Assembly (NCBI GenBank): GCA_002943765.1
Contig: PQWQ01000012.1
Span: forward strand, 1,054,001-1,118,000
Source: Psoroptes ovis
Taxonomy: Eukaryota > Arthropoda > Arachnida > Sarcoptiformes > Psoroptidae
DNA: 64,000 nucleotides
Direction: 5' to 3'
How positions within the stretch are numbered: position 1 is the first letter of the stretch; each line of letters starts with the position of its first letter. The notes below the pieces were generated by a model that saw only the letters and a program-made list of their open reading frames with translations, had not been told where the DNA came from and did not search any database. Positions 1 to 11,928 of the stretch are shown here, piece after piece. The translations under genes were made by a program, and so were the position numbers.

Positions 1-642
1 TTAAATGGTTTTTTAAATATGAATTTTTTAATGGGAAAACCAATGAAAATCGGTTCAATCGGGTTAGTAGCACCTGGTTGTAGTATGAAAATAGTTGATT
101 TAGAAACCGGTAAACCATTACCAGCTGGTGAACGTGGTGAATTATTAATAAATGGACCTACTCGCTTTATTGGTTATTTGAATAATGAACAAGCAACAAA
201 AAATACAATCGATTCGGATGGTTGGTATCATTCAGGTGATATTGCCTATTATGATGATGAAGGTTATGTTTATATTGCTGATCGTATTAAAGAAATAATT
301 AAATTTCGTGAATGGAGCATAATACCGGGTGAAATTGAAGCATTTCTGCTACAAAATCCAATGATCGATGGTGTATGTGTTGTTGGTGTACCGCATAAAC
401 TTGACATCAATCATTTACGTGCATTTGTACAACTTTGTGATAGTTATGTCGATTATGATAAACGTAAACAATTGGCCGATGATATAATCGAATCAGTCAA
501 AGATAATATGGGTTTTCAAAAACGTTTACGTGCTGGTGTTGAATTCATTGAACACATACCACGAACATTGATCGGTAAAGTTGATCGAAAATATTTTCGT
601 TCATTGGTTGCAAATGAATTGTTGACCAATGTTGTCGAATAG
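1..642 (+). CDS. AMP-binding acyl-CoA synthetase (4CL/luciferase-like), C-terminal part
   Basis: The frame is open from base 1, so the gene begins left of the window. The 213 visible residues match the C-terminal third of ANL-superfamily adenylating enzymes (4-coumarate:CoA ligase, luciferase-like and medium/long-chain acyl-CoA synthetases), which activate a carboxylic acid with ATP and pass it to CoA. Visible motifs are GSIGLVAPG, ERGELLINGP, the A7 motif GWYHSGD (about bases 220-240), the A8 hinge DRIKEIIK (280-303) and, near the end, the catalytic-lysine motif TLIGKVDRK with Lys at 577-579. The A8 position that is normally glycine is glutamate here (310-312). There is no C-terminal peroxisomal SKL signal; the protein ends NVVE. 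An AATAAA lies at 685-690. The superfamily is certain. The substrate cannot be told from this part. Confidence 0.93.
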   Translation, partial: LNGFLNMNFLMGKPMKIGSIGLVAPGCSMKIVDLETGKPLPAGERGELLINGPTRFIGYLNNEQATKNTIDSDGWYHSGDIAYYDDEGYVYIADRIKEIIKFREWSIIPGEIEAFLLQNPMIDGVCVVGVPHKLDINHLRAFVQLCDSYVDYDKRKQLADDIIESVKDNMGFQKRLRAGVEFIEHIPRTLIGKVDRKYFRSLVANELLTNVVE

Positions 643-684
643 ATTATGAATCAATCATGAATGAAATGAATGATTATTTGATTA

Positions 685-690
685 AATAAA
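685..690 (+). terminator. Polyadenylation signal of the acyl-CoA synthetase
   Basis: This AATAAA sits 43 bases after the stop codon, with further AATAAA-like hexamers just downstream. It is the likely 3'-end signal of the first gene. Confidence 0.6.
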
Positions 691-899
691 TATAAATAAA
701 TATTTTTATTAATTGTTAAAATTGAGTTTTTCAATTATTAAATAGTCGTAAAAAATTAACTTTGGTAGAATTCTCAAATAAATAAAAGCTTTTAAATCAA
801 AAACACAAGTTCATTTGCCACCTAATGGTGACATGCACCTCTACAAATATGTATACAACTTAGATGGCATAGTCATATAGTTTTGAACTTGATGAAACA

Positions 900-2230
900 A
901 TAATTGGTATTGGTAATGACCAACGAATATTGGTGATTTTTTATATGTTTTATTATTCAAAAAAGAATTTATCTTTAGCAAGGAGTAGTTTGGTCTCTTC
1001 CTTTGCGTTTGGATATAAGTCATTGACCACTGATGTAATGCGGACGGCCAATTCATTCAAATTTTTTTTTCTTCTTTTAACGCAAATCATGACAATCCAT
1101 GATAAGGTTGTCTCTCAAAGGTTTCTTTGATTCTTTGATTTACTTAAACCAGGTCTTCGAACCAGGTTGTTTTCCTCTCAGCCGGAATATTCTCAACTGC
1201 GTCCAGTTGTGGACTATTCGATGGTAACAATGATTCAAAAATATCTACACTGACCGTTTCTGACCAGTTATTTATTTTAATCATTCGACTAAAATAGCGT
1301 ATGAATTTTAATTTTGACTTGAATTTTAAAATATGATGTAGCGAGAAAATTTATTATAAAAAATCAAACATAAAATTGTACTGAATTAGTAGTCGAACAT
1401 ACCGAGCCGCTACAATAGAAAATGCTAGATTTTAATAAATTTCGCGAAAAAATATTCGTTTATTCGAACATTGACGTACGATCATTTCGAAAATGTATTC
1501 CGAATTTAACGAAAATTTACAATTCTTTTCTAAATCAATCATTTCTATTTCATTCAAAGTCCCTATTTCCATTTTTGAGCATTGAAATTGTGTGAATCTA
1601 TGAATTCTAAACTCAATAAACATACATATTCAAGTCATACATATACAGTTATCGCGTATTATTCTCTATACGGTAAAGCAAAATATGGCAACGGTATTGA
1701 ATAAATTCTTTGATTAGATAAGATTACGTAAATCAATGACTATGATGTTACGGATTTACGATTATTATTTATCAGTGTTTATCAGTGAATCAATTCAAAA
1801 AATTATTTCCATTCAGGAGCTTGAAATTTTCTGGCAGATAAATGAAAGATCCGCCAGAAATTATTACGAATTTCAATGATTTCTCCGTGGAACCTTGTAA
1901 ACACCACGAAAATTAATTTTCGAACCTCAATAAAAATTGAAAACTCTGTAAATCAGACTACCGATCGTCTATAAAAAATGTTGAAACAGTATTACGTCCG
2001 GCAGTCTTGAACCTTCTGCCACGATTTGAAAGACTTTGCGATCAAAAACAACCACATCCATCGTTTAGGGGTGGTGAGAAATCGGCACACAAAAGTGTAA
2101 AGACAAAAGAGATGTGTTAATGCTTTCCACTTCGACAGAAACATTCGACAGAAATGAAAACAATACTGAAAACATGAAACTATTAATGGCGAGATAAATT
2201 TAAAATGTCGGTCGACTATAATCAAGGAAA
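900..2230 (-). pseudogene. Decayed DDE transposase-like relic
   Basis: Short open pieces in changing minus-strand frames read like transposase and lie in N-to-C order. One at about 1990-2060 resembles a helix-turn-helix start (RKVFQIVAEGSRLPDVI). One at about 1800-1910 is KSLKFVIISGGSF. One at about 1145-1255 contains LLPSNSPQLDAVENI, close to the Tc1/mariner signature around the third catalytic acid (xPxSPDLNPIENxW). One at about 955-1060 is ELAVRITSVVNDLYPNAK. Stops and frameshifts separate the pieces, and I found no clear terminal inverted repeats. The superfamily assignment rests mainly on the one motif and is tentative. The surrounding 643-2706 is otherwise intergenic. Confidence 0.4.
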
Positions 2231-2642
2231 ATCATCGATTGATTTTTTCGGACCAAATGTCATCTCTAATAGCTCACCAGTTACGCGTAGAATACTTAAA
2301 TCATCCAAAAGAATGACAATCGTGGTTTTGGCAGCGTCATTCAAAAACATGTAGCCAGGGATTAAAATCAAAATTACCAGATTTTAGGATGAAATTGGAA
2401 ATGTATCTACTGAATTGAGATGATGATGATTGTATTTCTCCAAAAATAAGCAGACTTCGTCTCGAATAATCGCAAAAAAATGCATAAAAATTTGTAATTT
2501 GGCCTATCGAAACTCAATGAACACGATCTAATACGAATTCATGATTGTAAAGATATTTAATTTCGATTTATATAAAAAAACAAAGATTTTTATTAATAAA
2601 TTTGTAAATTAGACCATAATTTTCATTATTTTGTTCATAAGA

Positions 2643-2648
2643 TTTATT
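2643..2648 (-). terminator. Polyadenylation signal of EXO70
   Basis: TTTATT on the plus strand is AATAAA on the minus strand, about 60 bases past the EXO70 stop. A second copy lies at 2589-2594. Confidence 0.5.
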
Positions 2649-2706
2649 TAACAAAGTCAATAAATTTTTAGAAATAAAAATTAAATGATTCCAATAATTA
2701 TAATTT

Positions 2707-4983
2707 TCATGCCAATTCATTGAATAATTGTTGTATTGATTGTGTTACATGATCAGGCGTGTAACGAATATATTTATGAACATTTTTAGTAAATTCAACA
2801 TTAACATAATGTTCATAGAATTGAAAATAGAGGCGATATAACCATTGAATTATGTCTTGTTTTAATTCATCACGTAATTCACGATCCGGTATTGAATATT
2901 GTCGATGTTGTTGAAGAATATTTTCAAATTCTTTATTAAAACCAGCGAATTTATCTTTGATTATTTGTCGATTTTTATCTTTTAATTTTATTGTTTGATG
3001 TTGATTCGATAGACTATAATTTGAATATGAATGTGATAATGTTGATGCTGTTGCTGTAGCTGCTGATGATGATGATGATGATGACATTGTATTCATACGA
3101 TTATTATTATTATTGTTTGATTTAAATTCATCAATATATTGTACAACTTTATTCCAACATTTATAATATTCATATTTTAATTCTTTAATCTGTATTTGAT
3201 AATCATCATATGTTTGTTTACGATATAATGAAACAATCGATAATAATTGACTTTCTTGTAATGTTTTCAATATATAATGTATATTATTCAATAGAAATAA
3301 TGATTGTAATATTTGATCATTATGATATACTTCTGAACGTTTACGTAATGATAAACCCAGTGTTGATAATACACGAAAAATATATTGAGCGAATGCAATT
3401 AAATTTTTATCATGTGACAATTCTAATGATTGTATATCGTTTACGGTGACAACTCTTGACAATATATCTAAATATGATTTCAAATCAACCAAAAATAACA
3501 TAACATTACTGGTTAATTCATGTACGGTACCATCTTTCGGTACACGTTGATTATATTGATCATGTTTGATATATTCTAAAAATTCTTCCAATGTTCTCGA
3601 TATTGTTGTTTGTATTGCAACGACTAATGAATGTAAACGATTCGTAACATTTGTATCACAACCATCCAATAATAAATCAAATGAATGACGTATATATGCA
3701 TGATAACGTAATACAGGCAACAGAAATAATGCCGATGAAAAGTCTTGTTTTTGAACTGAACGTTTGACACGTAAACATAATTGTTCACCTTCATTATAAC
3801 ATGATTCAATTGATAACAATATGACATTTGAAAATATTTTTTTCTGATGTTCAATCGGTATAATACGTTCAATTAGTAGCAATTCTAATTGTATTAATTT
3901 TAATAAACCAGTCACTGTCAATACATAGGCAAATATTTCAGGTTCAGTTAGGTTTACATCGATTAAATTTTCTTTATTCTCCCACAGTGTTGTCGATGTT
4001 GTAGATGCAATCGTTGTCGATGCTGCCGATGTTGATGACGATAACATATCGATACGTTTCATTAGATGAAGATTTTTACGACCACCTAATAATGGTGATA
4101 AATGTTCACCAAGTATATTGATCATTGATTGTAATGTTGATTGTTTTAAATATTGACGTAAATTTCGCAATGATTTCATCAATACATCTGAACGTAAACG
4201 TGAATACAGTTGTTGAAAATCTTGTAGCCGATTTTGGCATAGCCATTCGGCTAATAATTTCAAATCATTAAAAATTTTTTCCGGATTACTACCGTTTGGT
4301 CGATGATCATCAATCAATTTGAAAATTTTATACAAATCAAGCTGTTGTTGTTCAATTTGAGATTGTTGTTTGCTAATATCATCCGTATTGGTTGAATTAT
4401 CATTATTATTAGTTTCATTTAACGTTACTTGCTTTGCTTCCATTTGTTTTTTTATTCCTGGACCATTCGATCTTATTAGATCAAGAATAAGATCAACATT
4501 CTTGATTTCTTCACTGTGACGAGATAAATTTTGTCGAAATTCTTTCTCTATGATTTGTCCACCTTTTTCCAGCAAGCTACCACAATTCATTAATTCAGGA
4601 CTTTCACGATTATTTCGTTCGAAATAATGTACAGCATCATTTAAACGATTTAAATCATTAATATAATCTTGATACATTGATGATGAACCAGGACCATTTA
4701 TAATGTTTGGTTCAACTTCACCGGCAACTGTATAAAATTTTATAACATAATCTAAACGTTTTAATGATGAATTAATATTTTCTTGTTGACGTTGTAAATT
4801 ACCAGTTTCTTTATACACTGGTTGAACGGTTTCTTCTAATTTCAATAAACGATCATCAAATTGTGTTAATGTTTCGACCATTTTCATACAATTATTTGTC
4901 GATAATTTTAATAATAATTTTAATTTTTCTAAATTTTCTGTTGCATTCGCAAGCTTACGGCGATCATCTTCTAATTCCATCAT
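2707..4983 (-). CDS. EXOC7: Exocyst complex component 7 (EXO70)
   Basis: This is a single-exon gene for 758 aa. EXO70 is the exocyst subunit that binds PI(4,5)P2 and tethers secretory vesicles to the plasma membrane. The family is clear along the whole length: the N-terminal coiled coil with FDDRLLKLEETVQPVYKETGNL, then the segment YFERNNRESPEL, the near-invariant PKDGTVHELTSN (residues 482-493), KDKNRQIIKDKFAGFN, and the basic C-terminus FTKNVHKYIRYTP that belongs to the lipid-binding end. Asn/Ser runs (about 622-663) and a Ser/Thr stretch (about 314-333) sit in loops. The start is the first of two ATGs at 4983-4978. The open frame extends 27 codons further to a GTG, but that extension has no family similarity. 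The usual family length is about 650-750 aa, so this gene looks complete and unbroken. Confidence 0.95.
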   Translation of the reverse strand: MMELEDDRRKLANATENLEKLKLLLKLSTNNCMKMVETLTQFDDRLLKLEETVQPVYKETGNLQRQQENINSSLKRLDYVIKFYTVAGEVEPNIINGPGSSSMYQDYINDLNRLNDAVHYFERNNRESPELMNCGSLLEKGGQIIEKEFRQNLSRHSEEIKNVDLILDLIRSNGPGIKKQMEAKQVTLNETNNNDNSTNTDDISKQQSQIEQQQLDLYKIFKLIDDHRPNGSNPEKIFNDLKLLAEWLCQNRLQDFQQLYSRLRSDVLMKSLRNLRQYLKQSTLQSMINILGEHLSPLLGGRKNLHLMKRIDMLSSSTSAASTTIASTTSTTLWENKENLIDVNLTEPEIFAYVLTVTGLLKLIQLELLLIERIIPIEHQKKIFSNVILLSIESCYNEGEQLCLRVKRSVQKQDFSSALFLLPVLRYHAYIRHSFDLLLDGCDTNVTNRLHSLVVAIQTTISRTLEEFLEYIKHDQYNQRVPKDGTVHELTSNVMLFLVDLKSYLDILSRVVTVNDIQSLELSHDKNLIAFAQYIFRVLSTLGLSLRKRSEVYHNDQILQSLFLLNNIHYILKTLQESQLLSIVSLYRKQTYDDYQIQIKELKYEYYKCWNKVVQYIDEFKSNNNNNNRMNTMSSSSSSSAATATASTLSHSYSNYSLSNQHQTIKLKDKNRQIIKDKFAGFNKEFENILQQHRQYSIPDRELRDELKQDIIQWLYRLYFQFYEHYVNVEFTKNVHKYIRYTPDHVTQSIQQLFNELA

Positions 4984-5115
4984 TATAATCAATTTTGATT
5001 CAGTTTTCTCGGCACTTTCAAACTTTGAAATGATAAAATTTTGAAAAATTATACCTAAAAACACACCTCAGCGATCGTTGAGAATGTAAACATCACTATT
5101 TACCTTGATCAGCGA

Positions 5116-5125
5116 CAGATGGCGC
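5116..5125 (+). promoter_or_regulatory. Candidate promoter element CAGATGGCGC upstream of EXO70
   Basis: This GC-rich 10-mer lies 133 bases upstream of the EXO70 ATG. The same 10-mer, in the same orientation relative to its gene, occurs at 46683-46692 upstream of the tau-like gene. ATGGC is the core recognised by YY1/Pho-type factors. The role is inferred. Confidence 0.3.
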
Positions 5126-5693
5126 AAAGATTTCTCGGATTTTTTGAATTTTTAAATATTCAAAAAAGCGCCAAATTCAAATTTCTTGTTAGCTTCGAAA
5201 TTCTAATTCAAATTTCGAAACCGACAGTTGAACAATCCTGAGAAAAATGAACAATTATCATCTCTTGAATAATTTTAAACACTATTCAAATTTATTTATT
5301 CAATTTATTTTATCAATAAAGAATGAATTTTTCAATCAATTTTTGTGTTGTTGTTGTTGTTGTTTTGAGTAACAATTCACAAAATACAAGCCAAAAAAAT
5401 GAAATAATTTATTATTTTGGTACTTTTGTATTTATTTTTTATTTTTAAATAAAATTCAAAGACAAAGAAATTAAATTAATTTGATTTGAAAAAAAAAACA
5501 GAATACTGATTTGATGATGATGATGATGACGATGATGGATATTTCAGTTTTTTCCTTTTTCTTTTGTCATATGTGAAATATTTGAAATTTGACCAGAAAA
5601 TTAAGATGAAAACAAATCAAATTGATGATGAAAACCATTTGATAACCAAATGATGATTGATTTCGATCGATATGAATAATGAAGATGATAACA

Positions 5694-5732
<39 letters not shown>
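5694..5732 (+). repeat. (GAT)n microsatellite
   Basis: About 13 uninterrupted GAT units in intergenic DNA. Confidence 0.85.
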
Positions 5733-5737
<5 letters not shown>

Positions 5738-6746
5738 CATTACAATGGATGTGCTTCGGTGTACCTGTGTTTGTTTGTTTTGAGAATTTGAATCAAATAT
5801 TTATTTTTGTCCAAACGATGAAACACGTGTGACAATCAAAATGATGTTTGTTGGTGAACGCGTGCCATTTTGCGTATGTGTGCATTGAAATTTCTTAAAG
5901 TTTTAATGTGAAATTTTTTGAATATTTTGACAATATTTCAGAGCTTCCGGATGTCGTTTTTGGAATGTTTTACAATTGTTTTTTGATTGAAATTCCATGA
6001 TCCAGTGGTATCAATGTCCATTGATTCATCGGAAACAATGGTGATGATGACGCTTATAGATGATGATGATAATAATAGAATGATGGTCAATGTTGTCGAT
6101 GTGTCGAATACATATCTGTTCCTGTGTTTGTATATGTGTGTGTTCGATATGTGAGACTGGGTGTGCGTGTTTATGGGTGTTTGTGTTCAAAATCATGTGG
6201 CTTGAAAATTTCTATGGATTCGGTTATGTGTTTTATTTATTAATTTTAATTTACTTTGAATTTTCGTTGATTTTTTGTTGATTGGTCATTTTTTTTTTTT
6301 TTTTTTTTTTTTGGTCGTTTGTTTCTTTGTTTTATTTATGTTTGAATTAATTTAATTTTTCATGTTGAAAGGTTTCAATCAATTCAACAAAAAAAAAAGC
6401 TGGAAAAAATTCAAAGAAAAATATTGCCCATTTCAGCAAAATTGATTTGATTTCATGTTTATTTTTGGGATAATAATAATAATAGTGTTGATTATAAATG
6501 AATAAATAAATAAATCAAAGCGTAATTTAAAACTGATCATTATTAATAGTATTTGGACATGCGATACCATTTTGAATTTTGAATTTCGTTGAATTAATAT
6601 CATTATTTGAATATGTATGTTTTACTGCGTCATTCATCTAATTTCATTACATTATTTATACTACAAACTGATTGTTTTTAATCATTTCAATCGTATGGTG
6701 ATATTTTTAGAATCAAATAAATGATTGATTCAAAAAAAAAACGCAT

Positions 6747-9700
6747 TCAACACAATGAATGACATTGTACTGGATGTAGTAAACCTTGCGATATACAACG
6801 ACGCATACATTCTGGTCCACGTTTACCTAACGATGATTGTTGTGGTTGTAGTGGTGGTGGTGGTGGCGGTTGTTGTGGTTGTGATAATTGCGGTATTTGT
6901 TGCGATAATGTTTGTATGTTTGATGATAATCCTGATGATGATAAAAATGGTGGTAATCTTTGTTGATTCATTAGTTGATAATGATTACGATTTGGTTGTT
7001 GCTGTTGTTGCTTTTGTTGTTGCATAAATAACAATTTATTATGTGGAAATTGTTTTAAACGTTGTAATAATTCCAATAAACGATTTGGATATTTTATCAT
7101 AAATTTACCATTATTATTATTATGATTATTATTATCATTGTTTTGTATTATTTTCAATTTTGCCGATGATGATAATTGATTATCATTACTATTATTGTTA
7201 TCGTCATTATTATCCATCAACTTTGATTGAATTGCTTTTGATTTCGAATCATTTTGATCATCGATCGAATTCATCAATGATTGATGTTCACGTTGATCCA
7301 TATTTTCCATCGTCATCATCATTGAATTTGGTTTCTTCGTAACCATTAATACTTGATTTGCTTTGGTTTCTTGATTCAAATCATTTTCAACATTGATTTT
7401 ATTGTTATCATCAACATCATTACCGCTATCGATTTCATTACCATCGTATCGATTATATTTGCCGCGATTATTTAAATTATCAAAATCATAATCATCATCG
7501 ATATTATCATCGATTGCTTCATCATCATCGATATTATCATCAAGCAAATCATTATCAATATTATCATTAATTGTATCGATTAAATTTATATTTTCATAAT
7601 TTTTTCCATTATAATTGTAATTATTCAAATTATTTTTATTATTTGAATGTAAAAATTTTGATGATAATGAAATCGGTGCCAACAATATTCGATGAGTCAA
7701 TAGAAAATGTGGTTTTTTCTTTGATGATCGTTTTGAATAATGATGATCATGATGTTTATTAAATGTTTTAATTTGTTTAAAATTATGATGAAGATGATTA
7801 TGATGATTATTATTATTATCATCATTATCATTATCAATATGATGATTTGGTACAATCGGAATTATATAATGTAATACTTCATTTAATCTATTAATGGCAG
7901 CAAGCGTTGTTTGATGTTGTCGGTCATCATCATCATCATTACCATTAATTTTAGATAATTTTAAATTATTATTATGATTAATACTTGTTGTTTTTGTTGT
8001 ATCAAATGAATTATCATTATTATTATCATCATGATAATAATTGTTTTCGAATGCTAATGTTGATTGTCTTTTTGATATGGATTCTATTCGTTGTATTTTA
8101 GATTGTTGTTGCTGTTGATGTTGTTGCCCATGCTGCTGATGTTGTTGTTGTTGTTGTTGCTGCCGTTTCGATAATAATTGTTCTTGATTTAAATCATAAT
8201 CAGTCATTTGATTATGATCAACATAGCCATCATTTGGATAATAATAATTATTATTATTATTCTTATAATTCATCGGATTTTTCGATGTTATTTTATCATT
8301 TTTATTGATATTATTATTATTATTATTGTTATTATCAATACGATGATCATGATCAATGATGATTGGATCTGTTGAATGAGAAATGAAAAAAATATGGACA
8401 AAATATTAATTTAATTCAATTCAATTCGATTCGGAATTCATTTTGATTAAATTCATTTTGTTGAAATTGGAACAAAATTGTCCAATTCAAATCAAGCATA
8501 TGTTTGTCATTGTCCCATCATTTTTCTTCGATTCATTAATTTCCCGAATCTTGGAAATTGAATCGCATAAAACTCAATTGTGCGTGAAAAAAAAGAGCTT
8601 GAATCCTTTTCACATTTCATTTTTGGAAATTCAAAGTTATTCATTTTATTCAGAATTATTCATATTGCATAATTGGTATCAGATTACAAGCAGTAGTGAT
8701 TCAATATATTGAAAGCCATTGAAACAGAATATTGGTTTGCATATAGCTTCATGCGTAATTTCAAATGAAAATCATCATTTTTTTCCTCATCATTTGATTT
8801 TAATTGTAACTAGGAATTATGAATAACAAATAGACCAATGTACAAATGAAAACAAACGAACCATAATCTACAAAATCATTAAAATTCTTGAATTTCTTCG
8901 AGAAAATTTTAATTGAATTTTTTTTTTTTTCTGGCCAAAAACATTCATCAGTCGAAGCAAATTAATTAGGTTTTTTTTTATTTTGATAATTTAACATTTA
9001 TCTTTACGAATAACTCGCTGGTGTTTTTTGCGATAATCGTCACCGACCAATTGAATTATGTGAATTCTTATTTATTTCATTTGTTTTTTCATCTTAAATT
9101 TAATTTAAATTCAAAAAAAGAAGAAAAGAAATTCCAAAAAAGAAAATTTCGAAAATAATTAAAAAAAACAGTGGAAAAACCAACCATAACCATTGGTTAC
9201 TATGTTATTTAATAATGTTGATAATAATAATCATTAATTACAATATAAACACACACACACACACACACAAACGAAAGGATTAATGATTATTTAGTCGAAT
9301 AAATTTTTTTTTTATTTGCAAATTCTGACATAAAATGAACAATTTATGAATTGAAAACAAAAATTAATAGTTATCATATGGTGTCATGTGAGTTTTATTT
9401 TTAGGATTATTTAATTGAAAAAAAACATTCAAAATTTTTGATTAAATTTTGAATTTTGAAATTAATTTAGGACCTTAATAATTTTTTATTATTATAATCA
9501 TCAATAAGAAGACCAATTTTCGGCCAAACTTCTGAGAAGATAATTGGTCAATATCTAACAAACCGAATAACCCAAATATAATTAATTAATTTTCTTTGTT
9601 TGTTTGGTGGTTTGTTTGCGTAATTCGTAACTAACTCACACGCATACACGATTGATAATCGACAAGTTAATTTGAATTAATTAAATTTACTTCAATTCAC

Positions 9701-11928
9701 CCATTCGTAATTAATAAATTCCGATTATTTATTTGGGATATTTTTAGTTTTTCCGTTTTGATCCTGTATTTGACATGATCAACATTTGAATGATTTCGCA
9801 AATTTGATTTTGAAATTTGACCAATCATCATGGAAATACAGCAACCAGCTGATAATTTTTCCAATATTCATTGATTGATCGATTGGTGATAATTACAAAT
9901 GAATCGAAAATCAATGAATAAATTTGTAACAAACGTGTAACAAATCTATGAAATACAAGTGTTTACAAGAATAATCAAACGATTACGATCGATAAATGAT
10001 AGTCCATCGAATATGAATCAATGATAATTGACAAAGGGTGTAGTCGAAGTAATTTGATTTGTCGTCATCGTTGTTGCTGTTTGTTGTTGTTGGTAAACAT
10101 GAATTTCTCTGTTTCAAATGGTGTCTCAAAAAGGTGATTTAAAACTTGAAAATCGATCGAAAATCGAATCAAATCAAATAATGATCATAATAATGATTAT
10201 GATGATAATTATATGCTTCGGTGCATAATATTTATTAATAACATAACACATAAAACAAAAGCATGTGTTTAAATTTAACATTCAATGAACACTTCCGATT
10301 GATCGATCGATCGATCAATCGATTAATTCTGATCTATCGAATCTATTTTTTGATCAAAATTTAAAATTATTATTTGCTTCAACGATTCAACGATTCGATA
10401 AAATTGATTGATGATAATAAACATGGTGATCGTCATAGGTTTTTTATGGTGATCATATTAATTAATATTCAAGAATATTTTTTTTATGATTCAATGATCA
10501 ATTATCACTCATGATTCATGGGTACCATTCTTTCATAAACACCATCGTCTATATGTAGGCGTGTGAACACAATTTCTTATTTCGAATGATTGAATTCTGC
10601 TTATTTCAAGGTAAGTAACACTACAAATGTGTGACATTTTGAAAATCTTACATTCGATACATTATTATGATTATGAACAAAACATAATTTGGAATTACCA
10701 TGATGACCATTATTATCTGTCTATAAATAGAAATCATTGATCAAATCATAATCAAATTTTATTTTCTATTTTTATGATTCATTTGATTGCTTTACGATAA
10801 ATCTTTTTTGTTTGTTTGTTTCGGGTGTCGCAGATGTATAATTTATTAAAGATAATAATAATTTATTATTATTATTTTTGATAATCAATAATCAATTATT
10901 TATCAATTATATTACAAATTATGGTCATTATTATTATTATTATTATTATCATCATTTTTCTATGAAGAACAGTTCAAGCAAGTTTCATTATTATCGTGTT
11001 TTATTGGATCAGATTCCCTACGATACAGAATCAGATACCAAAGACAGAGGAATCGTTTGATGCCCAAAAATCAAATCAAATGTTTTGATTAAAAAAAAGG
11101 AGAAATAATTTCAAATTCCAATCGATTCAATTTGAAATAATAATTTCAAATGAAAATGAATCCATTAATATATCATGGAGAATCGTGTAGTATAGAATCG
11201 TATCTGATTTCATTTTAGTTTAAAATTAGATCAAATGAAACTCGAAAAAAATGTCATTTAATTTATTTTCTAATTTTTAAATTTATAAATATTTTTTTGA
11301 AATTGTAATTTTTGATTGAAAATTTTAAAATGAATGTATGAATCAAGTTAAAATCAAAATTACGGAATTCCTTTGGAAAATTTCTACTTGTTTTGATTTT
11401 AAATTTTTTTTTTTTCAAAATTTCAAAATTTAAAATGGAGTTTCTTGATTAAATTTAATCATTTTTTAATGGAATTCAATAATGTTTGATGGAATTATCT
11501 GCAAATAACATCAGAAATGGAAAAAAAATATCATCAAAACCTTTTAACTCATTGAATTCGAAAAAATTCATTGAAAATTATTTCGATTATTCATTTCGAT
11601 AATTGAACAAGCTTCAATTTCAAAATTTAGAATCAAATAATTCAATTTTCATTATGATTTTGATAGAAATTGAATGATTGCTAGGGAAATGAAAAGTAGA
11701 GAAAATGAAATCAATATAAATACCTGTCAATGCAAATGTTATCAAATAAGTGAAAATGAGGATCATTTGTAATGTAAAATGATGATTATGGTGATGATGG
11801 CAAAATTGTTGATAATAATGATGATTATGATGACGATGGTGATGATATTGTTGTTGTGATTGTTGTTGATGATGATGGTTGTTATGATCATCGATATGAT
11901 GATAATTATTCAAAATTTTTCGATACAT
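6747..11928 (-). CDS. Precursor of a secreted four-cysteine peptide, two exons
   Basis: I do not recognise a named family. Exon 1 (11928-11724) encodes a His/Gln-rich start and a hydrophobic segment MILIFTYLITFALT that looks like a signal sequence, then the donor ACAG|GTATTT. Exon 2 (8368-6747) follows the acceptor TTCAACAG. The phases fit exactly (one base plus two), giving 608 aa. The middle is low-complexity, very rich in Asn, Asp, Gln and His, with several Lys-Arg sites. The C-terminus is Pro/Gln-rich and then SSLGKR followed by a 23-residue peptide, GPECMRRC...QCHSLC, with spacing C-x3-C-x10-C-x3-C. Gly-Lys-Arg is a typical cleavage and amidation site, so a small two-disulfide peptide is the likely product: a neuropeptide or other secreted peptide. 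The same spacing also occurs in cystine-stabilised helical hairpins of other functions. True translation may start at exon-1 Met55, right before the hydrophobic core. Confidence 0.6.
8369..11723 (-). other. Intron of the four-cysteine peptide gene
   Basis: This 3.36-kb intron is AT-rich. It contains an (AC)n microsatellite at 9249-9269 and several GATC-rich short palindromes near 10300. I see no coding sequence in it. Confidence 0.55.
9249..9269 (+). repeat. (AC)n microsatellite
   Basis: About 10 AC units inside the intron of the peptide gene. Confidence 0.8.

Larger units (their letters stand above)
4984..6746. other. Intergenic stretch with GAT repeats; EXO70 upstream region
   Basis: I see no gene here. 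The stretch holds the presumed EXO70 promoter (including CAGATGGCGC at 5116-5125), GAT-type microsatellites at about 5514-5535 and 5694-5732, and a poly-T run at about 6290-6312. Confidence 0.6.

Noticed and set aside
4984..5064. N-terminal extension of the EXO70 frame to a GTG at 5064
   Set aside because: The extension has no EXO70 similarity and no ATG. The ATG at 4983 matches the family start region.
6725..7027. Val-rich plus-strand frame
   Set aside because: It is antisense to the Gln/Pro-rich C-terminal exon of the four-cysteine peptide gene. The minus strand has the splice-compatible, structured product.
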